Assembly (NCBI GenBank): GCA_914767715.1
Contig: OU612065.1
Location: forward strand, 19,716,001-19,780,000
Length of the DNA stretch: 64,000 bases
Reading direction: 5' to 3'
From: Membranipora membranacea
Lineage: Eukaryota; Bryozoa; Gymnolaemata; Cheilostomatida; Membraniporidae
Positions 49,746 to 61,054 of this stretch are shown piece after piece. Within the stretch, counting starts at the first letter, position 1, and every line of letters starts with the position of its first letter. The translations under genes were made by a program, and so were the position numbers. The notes under the pieces were generated by a model that was given only the letters and a program-made list of their open reading frames with translations, was not told the origin of the DNA and searched no databases.

Positions 49746-50390
49746 CAAGTTGAGGCACACAATCTTAATTGGATAGCCGAAAACCTATAGTATTCAAGTC
49801 CTCATTATAATGATTATTGTAATATTCATAGTCATCATTATAATTTTTAGCTCACTTGCACAAAAATAAAGAAATTGAGCAGAAACAGAGAATACTGCTT
49901 CTATATTTCATTTGTTTATATAGTAAAACAAAGATCATTAGCTTTTGCATAACCTGTAAACTCAAATTTGATTACTGACACGATTGGTTAATAACATACC
50001 CTCTTGTTTATGCACTACTATTTTCAGGGCAATCAATCATAGGATGATGGTTTTAGATTTCTCACAATTCATACACAGTGGTCTTAAGAATTCCTTGTTG
50101 CATAATCAGCTTCGAGTTGTTACAGCTTTTTATAAAGGTGTAAGATAACCTCACAGCTTTCTCGGATGACTCAGGAGAGTCAATAAAAAGGGAGGGCAGA
50201 AGCTGTGAGATCTCAAGTTCTCACAGCTCAGGAGATTTCGTATAGAGAGAATAAAACCAAGAAGATGGGAGCAAGTGATACCAGACAGCGTCAACCACTT
50301 CAAATCAGAGACCAATCTCAGTTTTATCTTTTGATGAAATCTGTTGTGCATTAGGGGTAATTAAATTACTGTCAGCTATCAGACATCCCA
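49746..50390. other. No gene recognised
   Basis: AT-rich sequence between the DIRS-like relic and the tandem array. It could be more of the same element, but I cannot recognise any part. Confidence 0.3.
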
Positions 50391-50833
50391 TCTCCGCCTT
50401 TTTGGGAGGTTCAATCGCAAGCATATAAATAATGTGTATAATTAAACCTTTTTATCGGACAAAAATCAAAATCAAATCTCCGCTTTTTTGGAGGGTTCAA
50501 TCGCAAACATATAAATAATGTGTATAATTAAACCTTTTTATCGGACAACAATCAAAATCCAATCTCCATTTTTTCGGAGGGTTCGATCGCTATCATATAA
50601 ATAATGTGTATAATTAAACCTTTTTATCGGACAGCAATCTAAATCCAATCTCCACTTTTTCGGAGGGTTCAATCGCTATCATATAAATAATGTGTATAAT
50701 TAAACCTTTTTATCAGACGAAAAATCTAAATCCAATCTCCGTTTTTTTGGAGGGTTCAATCGCTATCATATAAATAATGTGTATAATTAAACCTTTTTAT
50801 CAGACAAAAAATCTCAATCCAATCGCCCTTTTC
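50391..50833. repeat. Tandem array, five and a half copies of 86-87 bp
   Basis: Units start at 50391, 50477, 50563, 50649, 50736 and (partial) 50823. Each opens with a small hairpin (TCTCCGC...TTTTGGAGG, CTCC pairing with GGAG), then GGTTCAATCGC, then ATATAAATAATGTGTATAAT, TAAACCTTTTTATC and an A-rich end. Copies are highly similar. The array ends about 70 bases before a TATA-containing promoter-like block. Confidence 0.92.
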
Positions 50834-50879
50834 TCAAGAGGATGGACAAATGCAACCTCCGGTTTTTTGGCCATGCTCA

Positions 50880-51000
50880 CCCACAGTGATGAACCCCGGT
50901 GCGTATAAAAACCGGGGGGAACATCAAGGCAGGGCAGTTCTTTTTGGAGAGCCCTCAGCAGTATATCACTCTGCAATATTTTGGTATTACTATTATTTTG
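50880..51000 (+). promoter_or_regulatory. Promoter-like module, copy 1
   Basis: GTGCGTATAAAA (about 50898-50909) is followed by a G-run, GGCAGTTC, TTTTTGGAGAGCCCTCAGC and ATCACTCTGC. The same order occurs at 57310-57400. TATAAAA with a TCAG element roughly 55 bases on suggests an RNA polymerase II promoter, possibly of a retroelement. The downstream AATAAA near 51150 would make a short transcript of about 200 bases. Confidence 0.45.
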
Positions 51001-51259
51001 GAGCGTATTACTATTTGCGAGCTTACTACGACTTATTGTTTTGTAGTTGACATATTCTGACCTTTTACACAGGAAACTTTGACGGTATGATAGAGCTTGG
51101 TTTATTTTTTACGATGACTGTTTAAACTTATTTCCTCCATTAATCAAAATAAAGTCTTATTTTAATGTCGAAAAGGCATCTCAACTATGAGTCATTAGTA
51201 AATTGAATTAATACCTACTTGTAACAAAATTCTAAAGAACAATGTTGTGGATAAATTTG

Positions 51260-51291
51260 ATCAGGGAGGGTGGGATCCCACCCTCCCTGAT
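51260..51291. repeat. Perfect 32-base palindrome
   Basis: ATCAGGGAGGGTGGGA is followed immediately by its own reverse complement TCCCACCCTCCCTGAT. It belongs to the GGGAGGGT palindrome type seen at 4013 and 5131. Confidence 0.9.
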
Positions 51292-51317
51292 TTGATTAGG
51301 TAAACAAAACACTTTTT

Positions 51318-51364
51318 GTATGGAGTTGCCTTCTTCCTCAACAGGAAGAAGTTAACTCCATACA
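51318..51364. repeat. Hairpin with 21-base arms
   Basis: GTATGGAGTTGCCTTCTTCC pairs with GGAAGAAGTTAACTCCATAC, with two mismatches and a loop of about 6 bases, 27 bases after the 32-base palindrome. The pair may be one element. Confidence 0.8.
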
Positions 51365-54300
51365 AAATAAACATGAGCAAAATGAATAAAATAGTGGTGT
51401 CTGTTCTGCTCGGGTATTTGGCCCCAAGTGGGTCGAATATGCGACAAAGGCTAGACGACCTTGATTTTTAAAATATGATGGGATGCTTGATACATTGTTT
51501 CAAATGTTAGAATTGGACATGTAATTAAATTAAGCCAAACTACCAACTGCAAACATATCAGCTTAAATTGCAATTACAGGGCTAGCTGAAAGTGCTTGCC
51601 AGGCATAAAAAGTGTGTCTTGTCTATCATACTTATATTATTGATATCAAGTCAGCTAATTCTATCGGTTCAGTAAAAGCCATTATCTAAATATTTCTGTA
51701 TTATAAAGCCAAATAAGCCACACACAACAGCCAGCGTTCACTGGTATTCATACGTACATACCTTCAAAACTATGATATATGAAGGCTACTTGGTTTTCGC
51801 ATCTGATACTTCTTGCCGGCCATAATCAGCTTTTTGGTTTATTTGTCTGCCCGGTATCAGCTACTGACAGTACTTTCTTCTCACGCGGTGTACAGGTAGC
51901 CTGTGAAAAGGCTGATTGGAGGTGAATCATTCAGTCCATAAACAAGGCCAAGCGCTACTGTGTAACACAACTTACATTGAGTCAGTCAGTATAGATTTTT
52001 TATATTTATTAATTTTTCATTTTTGCTATTACCTAACTAAGGGGGATTCTTAATAGCAATTTCATGCAACCAGTTAAAGTTTTATATTTTATGTAAACAT
52101 CTCTGGAGAGAGGGTTTTAAACAAACAAACAAACAAACAAACATTCTTCAGCAGTAACAATCAATATTATTTTCAGATTCAGATTTTTATAATCAGATAT
52201 AAATTCCAAGATGTAAGATTTGGTTTTTGTTATGAGAGTTTTGATATTCCCCCACCCAGGGGTGGCTACAAGTGTCTGTATTGCTAAAACTAATCAAACT
52301 TACACAGCAGGTCGCTGAATGTTGGGCAAACTTGAATGGAAAATTAACAGTAAAAAAAAAACTTTGTCAAGACTGACTAATAAATTTATTAAAATTTCCA
52401 TTGCAGTCTGGTAAATTATACAATTTTTGCAATTATTGCTATCTATATGAATAGTGTGGTCAGGTCTGATTTACCAGTCTTAGTTTTCCATGGAGACAAC
52501 TCAATCAACAAGCTGGACTTCTAAAACCTCAATCTGCAGTTGAGAGGACTACAGAGGTATTTGTAAATTCAAATTCAGTTGCATGTTATGAGAATAGAAA
52601 ATTTTAACCACAAATCTTTGTCAAGTTTTAGTATTTGTACCCTACTCTGGGTTCTGGCTAAAACTGATATTTAGTTTATGGGCTCGGACCTTAATAATTA
52701 ACCTTTTATAATAATGCTGAGGAAGACAATATAATTCACAAAAAAATGACTGTGATGATTAGGAATTCTACTGGTTTTTGGTGGCACTACTGATATAATG
52801 GATATTTGATTCAAAGGAGGGGTAGAGGGTTGTGAAAAAAGTATTTTTAGCTTCCATAATTATGACCATGACTGTCCTTTATTTGATGGCATTTCCAATG
52901 TCATGATATAACAATATACACTTGAGAAAAGCTTTTACATAATGGCTGCTTGGCATATTTGAATAAGAGGTATGGGAATATAGACCATGTTAAAGGGTTT
53001 ACATGTATTATATATGGATGGTAGAGTAGGAAAAACATGAGTGATACTAAGATGCTCAGATGCTCTCATCCATAGCAGTAGATGTCTTTGATTATTTCAG
53101 ATCAACTGACAGTTCATTCACGAATGCTGGCCTAACAATCAAGTTTATTTGGAAGGTAAGATTAGAATCATAACTCAAGTCTGTTTCCAGGCTTTCAAAA
53201 CATATTTTTCAGGGAAATATGTACAGCTTTTGCAGGGACTTCTCCATCTTAATATAAAAAAATTCCATTTGAAAAGTCTTCTGTAACAACCCTTTTGTGA
53301 GTTGGCTAAGTGTAGCATTTGTCTACTCTTTGACCAAACAAAAATTCCCGATAATCGAGCTGTTTTTGAATAGCATGTTATCATTGCAACAACCCAGATT
53401 AAGATTTTAGCCATACTATACATGCAGGATAAGTTGGCCTTTGGGACCCTGAAAGCCTCCCACCAGCGGCAAGTGGCAGTACCCAAGTCCCTAAAGCTTT
53501 TAGAATCTTTCATTTTGCTGTCGTTTTATTATGAAATAACTTTATTTTCCCAATTCTAGCAAGCGTTACACAATCCTGTGTCTAAATGTTTTACAGATAG
53601 GAATAATATCTTTGTTATTCTGAACTGCAACACTCTGTACAGACAAGGATATAAGAGTCCAATCACCTGACACGATTTTACCAACATTCAGAACTATATT
53701 TGGATAGCTGTGTCAACGATTTTACGCTTTTGTTAAGTTCAAACATTTTAAACATACCTCCAAACAGAACCAGCATTTTATAGAAAGTCCCATTTTTCCT
53801 GTCTTCGCGTATAATATTGAATTGTGGTTCAGATCAGCCACTGAGGGAGAATGAACTAAGCTCCTCAAACTTTTTAGTAGAAACAATTTTAATCTAGATA
53901 TACCAATACACATGGCTGAAAAAATGGATAAATAAGCTGCCAGTTTTCTTTCAGGTGAATGTCATATCCTGAATACTTGTTATGACATTAAGTCTTGTAG
54001 ATATTTCTCTATGCCTTGAGTGCGTACTTAACGTTTTTTGCATAGTTTTATACTCCAGAGAAGTCTTAAACAGTATATGTATGACCATATGACAGAGCTT
54101 TTCAGTCAACACTTTGTAATTTGTCTTTGACAAAACTGCCGCATAAACCGAATCTTGAATCAAATAGAAGTATCGTTCACATATCTAGTAATTCTAAAAG
54201 GCATGGATAATAATTATCCACAGTGAACAAAAGATTCTCATGTGACTGCGGACAACTGCTTGCTCATTCATTGGAATAACTAAGCTTCCAAACACAAAAT

Positions 54301-54495
54301 ACATTCAAGCCTACAAAACTTGAGACTTTGTTCAGCAAAATCAGGTCAAAGTCGGGCTTAAATAACAATCCGTACGTAGTTCAGTTCGAGTCGGGTTTGA
54401 AACCCCTGCTAGTCAAAAGCTTTATTGCTGCCAGCCCTAACGGCAACAGCATTGTTCTAGAAGCTGTTGCGGAAAAGTCATTATTGCTTATTAGA
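51365..54495. other. No gene recognised
   Basis: AT-rich DNA with an (AAAC)n tract near 52120-52142. Minus-strand open frames between 53175 and 54163 could be further pieces of the LINE relic that follows, but carry no motif I can name. Confidence 0.3.
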
Positions 54496-54499
54496 TCCT

Positions 54500-54725
54500 T
54501 TTTCTCTTCTCAAAGCAACACAAGAGAACCGCCGAAGCAGGTTATGAAGATTTTTGACAACTTCTTCAGTGATGATAGCATCTCCCTTGACCTGCCAAAG
54601 GAAGTCACGGATGTAACAGAATATAAATTCCGTATCACTAGAATAAGCTCAGTTTTAGCAAAGTTAAATCTAAGGCCCTTTTGAGAAAACCAATCCTCCA
54701 CAAGGGAAATAGCAGATTTATCCAC
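54500..54725 (-). mobile_element. LINE reverse transcriptase fragment (short)
   Basis: The minus strand encodes SLVEDWFSQKGLRFNFAKTE, which matches the 'W...nGL.lN..KTe' block found after the catalytic box in LINE reverse transcriptases. A catalytic box upstream was not recognised. The plus-strand frame of 118 residues over the same bases is its shadow. Confidence 0.5.
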
Positions 54726-54729
54726 TTCC

Positions 54730-56000
54730 TAGCATGCTGGTATGTTGTTACTTTATATAACTAATTCACGAGCCTAGCCTAAGGACTGCATATGATTTTT
54801 TCTTAGAATTTCTAACATCTCTTTTGCAACCAGATTCCGCAAAAGAGGAGGAAAGTATGCCACCTTGTGGTTATCCTTTTGAAATGCTTTTGTTAATAAT
54901 GTTGCCCTGGTGGTTTATTTTGGTTCATTGATTGATCATATCAGTTAACATTTGTGCGATCAGGTCAGTTTTTGGTTTTTGACCCTATTGGTTGATATTC
55001 ACAGCAGTTACTGCATTGAGAAGCAGTATTTTTCAAATTCACCTTGGATGTCTGAGAAGGTCACAATGTGTTTTTCACGTGCAGTTCAGCAGATAGACTA
55101 TGTAATGCACTGTCTGCGGATTGGTCTGAGATGAAAGTAATATTTCAAGCTCTATCAGCCATTCTAAAGCTTTTTAGAGAAAACAAGTCAAAGTTATGGG
55201 TCGGTCTGATTTTGAGTCATAGTTTTTGATGAAGAATACCTTGAATTGTGGCCATGTTCAAGAAGAGGAGGAGAGTTTCAGAGAAAACATAGATAGTTGT
55301 AACAATGGTATCATGTGTGTCAGGACCAAGTGTATGCATATTGGATATTTGCATCGGGCCTGGCTCTAAAATCTCATTCAAATATCAATAATATTCATTC
55401 AACTTTCTGAATGGATAAAATATGGTTTGATGGACCTTGGTTCACTGTAGGGTCTGTCAGAAAATAGGCAGTAAGTTTATCATTGAAGTGTGCCCACTGT
55501 TTCTCCCTATGTATTTTGATAATCTTGAGTTAAATGTTAAGGGAACAAATTTAAACTCAAAGGTATCATTCATTTCTTTTGGATTGTTAGTTTATTGCAA
55601 TGTTCTGTGTTTTCGTTATTGCTCGCTTTAACTCCACCAAACAGTTTGGTAAACTGAAATCTGAGGGTGAGCAGAAGTATGAGATGGGTTAGTGCAAATT
55701 TCGGATCATTCGTTCGATAATGTCCTCCTTATCATATATTAAACAATTTTTAAGTGCCCTGAGATTTTGGATGTGATTCTGACTGATAATGGTTTTTGAA
55801 GCAAGATAGATAGCTGGTCACATTTTGTGGAAGGATATAATGTTGTGGAACAGCAGATATCAATAATGAATGAGTCTAATGTAAGCAGAAGGAGTTGTAT
55901 CATTGTATACTGATACTACCCTCGATATCCTAAACATTGACCTAAGTTCCAGATTACACAGTTCAGAATGAGAAAAGTATTCACCCTGCGGCCTCAGTTT
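54730..56000. other. No gene recognised
   Basis: AT-rich sequence with short open frames only; no motif, repeat or RNA gene that I can support. Confidence 0.3.
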
Positions 56001-56113
56001 ACCTTTTATTTAATTTCTTAAGTATAAAGAAAATATATCATTGACATATGTCTTCTCTTGATAGAATCAAATAATATAGTGTCAGCAGTTAGCTGGTGTG
56101 TAGTCGCTCATGT

Positions 56114-56254
56114 TTATTTTCCGGCAAAGCCGATTAGTTCACATACACCAAAAGAACATTCTTCATACCACTTACACTCAGAGTTAGTGCCACACCGTGC
56201 GCTCACACCTGCTAGCATAGAGAGTGCCAGGATGCTGTAGAGGATATTCATCTT
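56114..56254 (-). CDS. Short secreted cysteine-rich peptide
   Basis: The coding region (ATG at 56251-56249, stop at 56116-56114) gives 45 aa. MNILYSILALSMLAGVSA is a clear signal peptide. The mature part of about 27 residues has four cysteines (C20, C26, C33, C37: C-x5-C-x6-C-x3-C) in CGTNSEC...EECSFGVC, like a single EB-type or knottin-type module. An acceptor (TTTTCCAG) stands three bases before the ATG. A donor (CTG|GTAAG) at about 56655 ends a likely non-coding first exon, with a TATA box at about 56728-56736. AATAAA follows on the minus strand at about 56005-56010. A decayed duplicate lies at 58841-58897. The role is unknown; secretion is inferred from the signal peptide. Confidence 0.7.
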   Translation of the reverse strand, partial: KMNILYSILALSMLAGVSARCGTNSECKWYEECSFGVCELIGFAGK

Positions 56255-56653
56255 CTGGAAAAGACAATGAGAATACTGATTCCTGGTGTGAGGCATTGGT
56301 AATAATTTTTTTTTTTCATAACATATCACTGACACAAATGATTTATTTATTATGTTTTACGTTAGATCAATTAATAATATCTATGATTATTTTCCTGGTT
56401 TTTTTTACTTTCTTGACTCCTTATGGAACATTTTTTATTAAAATGATTATGGCAGTCAATAAAATACATTAAAAAGAAATGAAAATAAGGTACCTGAGAA
56501 TGACACAGAAGATTATATCACAAATTGTGACTGTATTTCCTAAAGTTAATTACCTTCCAGGCCATTATCATATTTTGTGAATTTGTGTTTTAAATTTAGA
56601 CATATAAATGAATGTCACATTGAACTGCACATTATATATAATATTGAAACTTA

Positions 56654-56737
56654 CCAGTCAGATTATGATTGTTGCGCAGTGGAACTTAGAAAGCCAGCGA
56701 TATGAGTTACTCCGTGGAAGATGCTGCTTTTATATAC
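56654..56737 (-). promoter_or_regulatory. TATA promoter and untranslated exon 1 of the peptide gene
   Basis: The minus strand has GTATATAAAAGC near 56736-56725, then about 70 bases to a donor CTG|GTAAGT-like site at 56655/56654. A related promoter stretch (GATGCTGCGTCTATATACT on the plus strand) is at about 59320-59338, beside the decayed duplicate. Confidence 0.5.
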
Positions 56738-57289
56738 TCATTATTGCCAGTCAAAAAGCATCTGTGAGGTTACTAGAATTTAAATTGAAATGTCAGCCAT
56801 ACATTGATATGTATATGTGATATCAAACAAAATAAAATTCACTACAGATTGACAAATGCTTCTAAATTTGGAAAGGATATAAATAAACCTGTAAGAAAAT
56901 TGTTGTATCATTCGTTATCATTATATTTCTGACACCATCAGTGTTTGTGTCATAAAATCAAACGCAATGAGGTTTTAATGTTTTCAAAGCATCCATTCTT
57001 TGCCAATAAAGCCATACAAAAATACAAAATATTTTCTATGATAAGGCTGTTTCCAGAAATGAGTTCAAAAACAGAACATCACATTATGTTTGAACATGTT
57101 GTGTTATCTTCTAGCTAATTGAATGACATGTTAATTGCTTCAATATTAATAATACTATGAATAAAACTTAAACTTTTCAAGACGTGGCCGAAATGCCTAA
57201 GTTCATTGAAGGACAAGTTATAAATTCTTTTAGTTGAGGATATATTTTAAACAATTAAAATACTCCTTGATTGAGGTACATTTTATGAC

Positions 57290-57400
57290 TCGCAACGTGT
57301 GAGCATGGACAATATAAAAGGGTGGGGAAAGCAAAACGGGGCAGTTTCTTTTGGGAAGTTCTTAGGAGAGCCCTCAGAAGCACATCACGCTATTCTGTTG
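57290..57400 (+). promoter_or_regulatory. Promoter-like module, copy 2
   Basis: AATATAAAAGGGTGGGG (about 57310), GGGGCAGTTTCTTTTGGG, GGAGAGCCCTCAGAAGCACA and TCACGCT appear in the same order and spacing as at 50880-51000. It lies about 200 bases upstream of a decayed CTLD exon. Confidence 0.45.
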
Positions 57401-57435
57401 AAAAGGTTCACACCTTTTTTGGACTGGAAACTGGA

Positions 57436-57503
57436 ACTCACTCACTCACTGACTCACTCACTGACTCACTCACTGACTAACTGACTCACTGACACACTCA
57501 CAT
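57436..57503. repeat. (ACTC)n/(ACTG)n microsatellite
   Basis: An imperfect array of ACTCACTCACTG and ACTGACTCACTC units. Confidence 0.9.
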
Positions 57504-57639
57504 GCTTGTATGAGCAATCATTATAACTGACAGCGGCCCTTGTTTAATCACAATGGAGGCAAGTTGATGTAGATGGCGGCAATGTGAAATACTGTGACTG
57601 TCAACATTGCATATTATTGTATGATTCTGATAATTGTTT

Positions 57640-58410
57640 ACTATTTTATATTGAAGCCAATTCACTCTGTAGTGAGCTCTTCCTAGGCTTTATAGTGGCT
57701 GCAGAATTTGAGTGGAGAAGAGATGACCTTAAAAAACTGCTGCCATTCAGGCAAATTTATTATCAGTGAATTCAGTAAAGCTCCAAGATAACTAATTGAG
57801 GCTTTTAATCTCAGAAGCATCACCTGGTGGGCAAATAATTTGGACAAAATGGTGTTCGAAATCAGGCTATGAAATTGACGGCTATGTGATGATGTCAAAA
57901 GTGTCCACTAGTAAGCTGGTGACTATATAGATAATTACGAGGATAATTAATTTCATACCCTGACTTGGACCATCAGTTTGTGCATATTATTTGCCCATTA
58001 TGTGACAATGCTGAGATTGCAGCCCGCATAATATTAGTTTTAAGCTATACAGAATTCAATTAGCACACAATTGCCTGTGTGGCAGCAGTTGTTTATTAAA
58101 TCACTCTTAAAAATGTTGATACATTCATTTAGTGTGACAGCGAAAAACTACAGCAGACAACTATATTCTGAAGAGCATTCAGGTTTATTTTGTGACCCTG
58201 TCATGAATAAAAATTTATAACTCTTTGCATATTTCAGATGATCAACAGAAATTCTTCTTGGATGGATTTCAAGCAATTTTCTGAAGTCCCACCTATATAG
58301 TGAGCCGGTTAACTTGACAACACCAACAAGAATGAGATATGTGTCTGCTCGAAGACACGTGGAGAACGGAGTGATTGTCAGTGTAAGATCTTTAATCTGT
58401 GAGGGATGAT
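57640..58410 (+). pseudogene. Decayed CTLD lectin copy
   Basis: The first part (57584-57769) reads YDSDNCLLFYIEANSLC and then FIVAAEFEWRRDDLKKLL, clearly aligned to the YIEAKAIC...LVTAETAWRRDNLKQFL segment of the secreted lectins. The second part, after CATATTTCAG at about 58239, encodes FFLDGFQ, then a GEPVN-NTNKNEICVCSK-like stretch, SDCQCK and a CE-like end spread over several frames. Frameshifts and stops interrupt both. The intron is at the same place as in the intact genes. It lies between the peptide gene and its decayed duplicate. Confidence 0.75.
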
Positions 58411-58840
58411 TATCTACTATCTCGAATGATAAAACTTACTACATTCTCCGATCTCGATATAAGCAAGGATTTACATTTTATTTGAACAATAATAAATATT
58501 GCACCCTTGATTATGTTTCAAATTCTACACAGCCTCAATTATCAACACAACGGATTTGTGAACATTGTACTTAAAAACCATTTATTACTAAATATACACT
58601 AAACAAAATTTTTATTACTGACCTCAAATACCCGATTTAATGTAACCTTATGTAATCTAGCCTATCAACAAATCTTACAATACATCATACAATTTTCATA
58701 ACAAAAAAATGATAGGTAGATACAAATATAGTTATTGGTTCAACCAGTATCATGTTTTGCGGAATGCTATAATTGAGATGCAGACATTTACAATGAAACA
58801 TTCGCCCAAGAAACATGTACAGAACAAACAACAGTCCCAG

Positions 58841-58897
58841 CTATTGTTGCACCCTTGCTAGCAAAATAAATGTCAGGACGCTGTAGAGGAAATTCAT
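58841..58897 (-). pseudogene. Decayed duplicate of the secreted peptide gene
   Basis: ATG at 58897 opens MNFLYSVLTFILLARVQQ-stop. This parallels MNILYSILALSMLAGVS of the intact gene and has the same acceptor (TTTTTCCAGACG before ATG). After the signal peptide the sequence diverges and stops, so no cysteine part remains. Similarity continues upstream on the minus strand (about 58900-59000 with 56255-56345, and about 59320 with 56720). Confidence 0.75.
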
Positions 58898-59399
58898 CGT
58901 CTGGAAAAAACAAAGAGAATACTGATTCCTGGTGTGAAGCATTGGTAATAATATATATTTATTCATAAGCAATATCACAGACACGTCATGACATACACAA
59001 TTTATTAATTTTGCTTTTTGTTAGAACGATTGATGCCAATGATTCTTTTCTTGATTTTGTTTACTTTCTGGATTCCTTATGGAAAAGATTTTTTCAAAAT
59101 GATTATGGCAGTCAACAATATGCATTGAAAACAAATGAAAATGAGGTTCCTATGAATGACACAACAGATCATATCACAAGCTTTGGCTGTTTTTCCTTCA
59201 GTTAATTACACTCTATGATCATTAACTCAGTAAGAGATTTAGGTTATAAATTTAGAAATATGAATAAATATTTGTTATCACATTGCAGTGCAATGGAGAA
59301 AAGCCAGTCCTCTAGGGAAGATGCTGCGTCTATATACTACTCATCCTGCCGGCCAGCGATGGATTCTTCATTATAGTAGGTACATTATTTGCTTTGGAC

Positions 59400-60970
59400 A
59401 GTTGATGTGTTTTCTTGACTATAATGATGATTGATCGTTTATTGTTTGAGGAAATAGAATATATTATCAACATCTAAACCACTATTTTTTTACAGTCCAT
59501 CCATAAATAAACAAATATTTGTAAGCCTACTAGAATTTAAATTTGGGCTTTTGCAGCATCTAACAGCTAACAAAATATAATTATCATTATCAAAACAGAT
59601 TGATCCATGTTGCAATTGTTAATTAATGTTATTGCTTCCATTTTGGAACCCAAATGCAAGTTCTTGTCTTGGAATTTTTTCTTGTATGATCACTCTTCTC
59701 ATTAACAGAGATGACAGCTTATAATCGAAGCAAGAGAATAGTTCATAATTTCTGACCACATGGTCACAGTTTAACGACCGGGTTCAGTATTTCGCCAGAA
59801 ATTCCCTTTCTATGCACCTTTATAAACCGAATCCATAGTATATATATATCGATTACAAACTATAATATGAAATCAAAATGAGTAGCATAGATGTTGAGGT
59901 AAGGGAAACTCTACTTGTTGGTCAATAATGACAGCACTGATTAGCAGATACAGGGTGGAGACATCTCTCTAATTTAATCCAGGTCTTAAAACTTCAGGGC
60001 CATTTGAAAATTGGACGAATATAGAATAAAACCCATATAGTTTTATATAATCAAATTATTCTTTCTAATGCGGATGAGGGAAGTAGAGATTGATTCAGTA
60101 TTGATTCATGTCTTCCTTCCAAAATTTGGTCTGACATCTTGAATAAAATGCCAGATGACAGCCAATAATGATCTTTTCTCCTTTCCTTATAAGCTTTCTT
60201 CTTCAGTAATTTTTGACACCTTTTTTCAGGAAAGGCTAGGACTAGGCGCCAATCTATTTATGGACTTACGTCGGCATAGGCAAAGAATTTGAACTTGATA
60301 ATGAATGAACAGATAATTATCTGCAAATAACACACAAAAAAACTTTTTCTGGATAGTCTTCATCTTTCCATCTTCCACAAAATGTCAAACAGTTGAATTA
60401 CCTTGGGTGGAAAGCAAGCAGCAAGCAAGCAGCAGCGCAGAGTTGAATAAAAAATATATCAATTTATGGCTGACATTTCATCGAGACCATTACAATCTTA
60501 AGCTCTGAAATGCTGAATTTCAGAGTGTGGAGATATCTCGAGCAAAAAGGTCTCATGAATAAACTAGCAAAGGCATTGATTTTGGTAAGTCAGTGTCAAC
60601 AATGGTTACACAGTAGATATTTCAGTTATGGTCTTCTGTTTTATCTGAACTGAACATAGCTTCATGTGTCTCAAATGGGATTCTTATCTAGCTGTCCTCT
60701 CATTGCGATCGAATTGCAGTTAGATACAATGTGCAAAGTCAAAGGTGCTGACCGGTTTGAAATATATTCTAGCTCTCAAAAAGCAATTTATCTAACCTGA
60801 AACGCATCAAATCTTCTTTTTTTCTTATGCAAAGTCTAATCACAGGCTCCCTGAATACGTTTCACATACTCTTAAAGAGACTGTGGTCCAATTGCTAATT
60901 TTCTTTGAGACGTATGGCTATAAAAGTTATATTTTTATTTTTTCTCTCATTGATGAGATTTTAGGGTCGG
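59400..60970. other. No gene recognised
   Basis: AT-rich DNA with a short GCAAGCAGCAAGCAAGCAGC tract near 60413-60435. No gene, RNA or transposon protein was recognised. Confidence 0.3.
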
Positions 60971-60976
60971 ATAATA

Positions 60977-61054
60977 TCCTGTTCGTACATCCTGTTCGTA
61001 CATCCTGTTCGTACATCCTGTTCGTACATCCTGTTCGTACATCCTGTTCGCACA
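60977..61054. repeat. 13-bp minisatellite, six copies
   Basis: TCCTGTTCGTACA is repeated five times exactly from 60977, with a sixth copy carrying one change (CGCACA). Confidence 0.95.

Noticed and set aside
50391-50833. CRISPR-like array
   Set aside because: Repeats are contiguous 86-87-bp units that differ by point changes, with no spacer/repeat alternation.
53175-53513. 112-codon minus-strand open frame
   Set aside because: No recognisable domain, no splice signals in register and no duplicate in the window; probably chance or unidentifiable repeat debris.
54328-54684. 118-codon plus-strand open frame
   Set aside because: It overlaps the minus-strand LINE fragment with the W...GL.FN..KTE block and has no domain of its own; it is a shadow frame.
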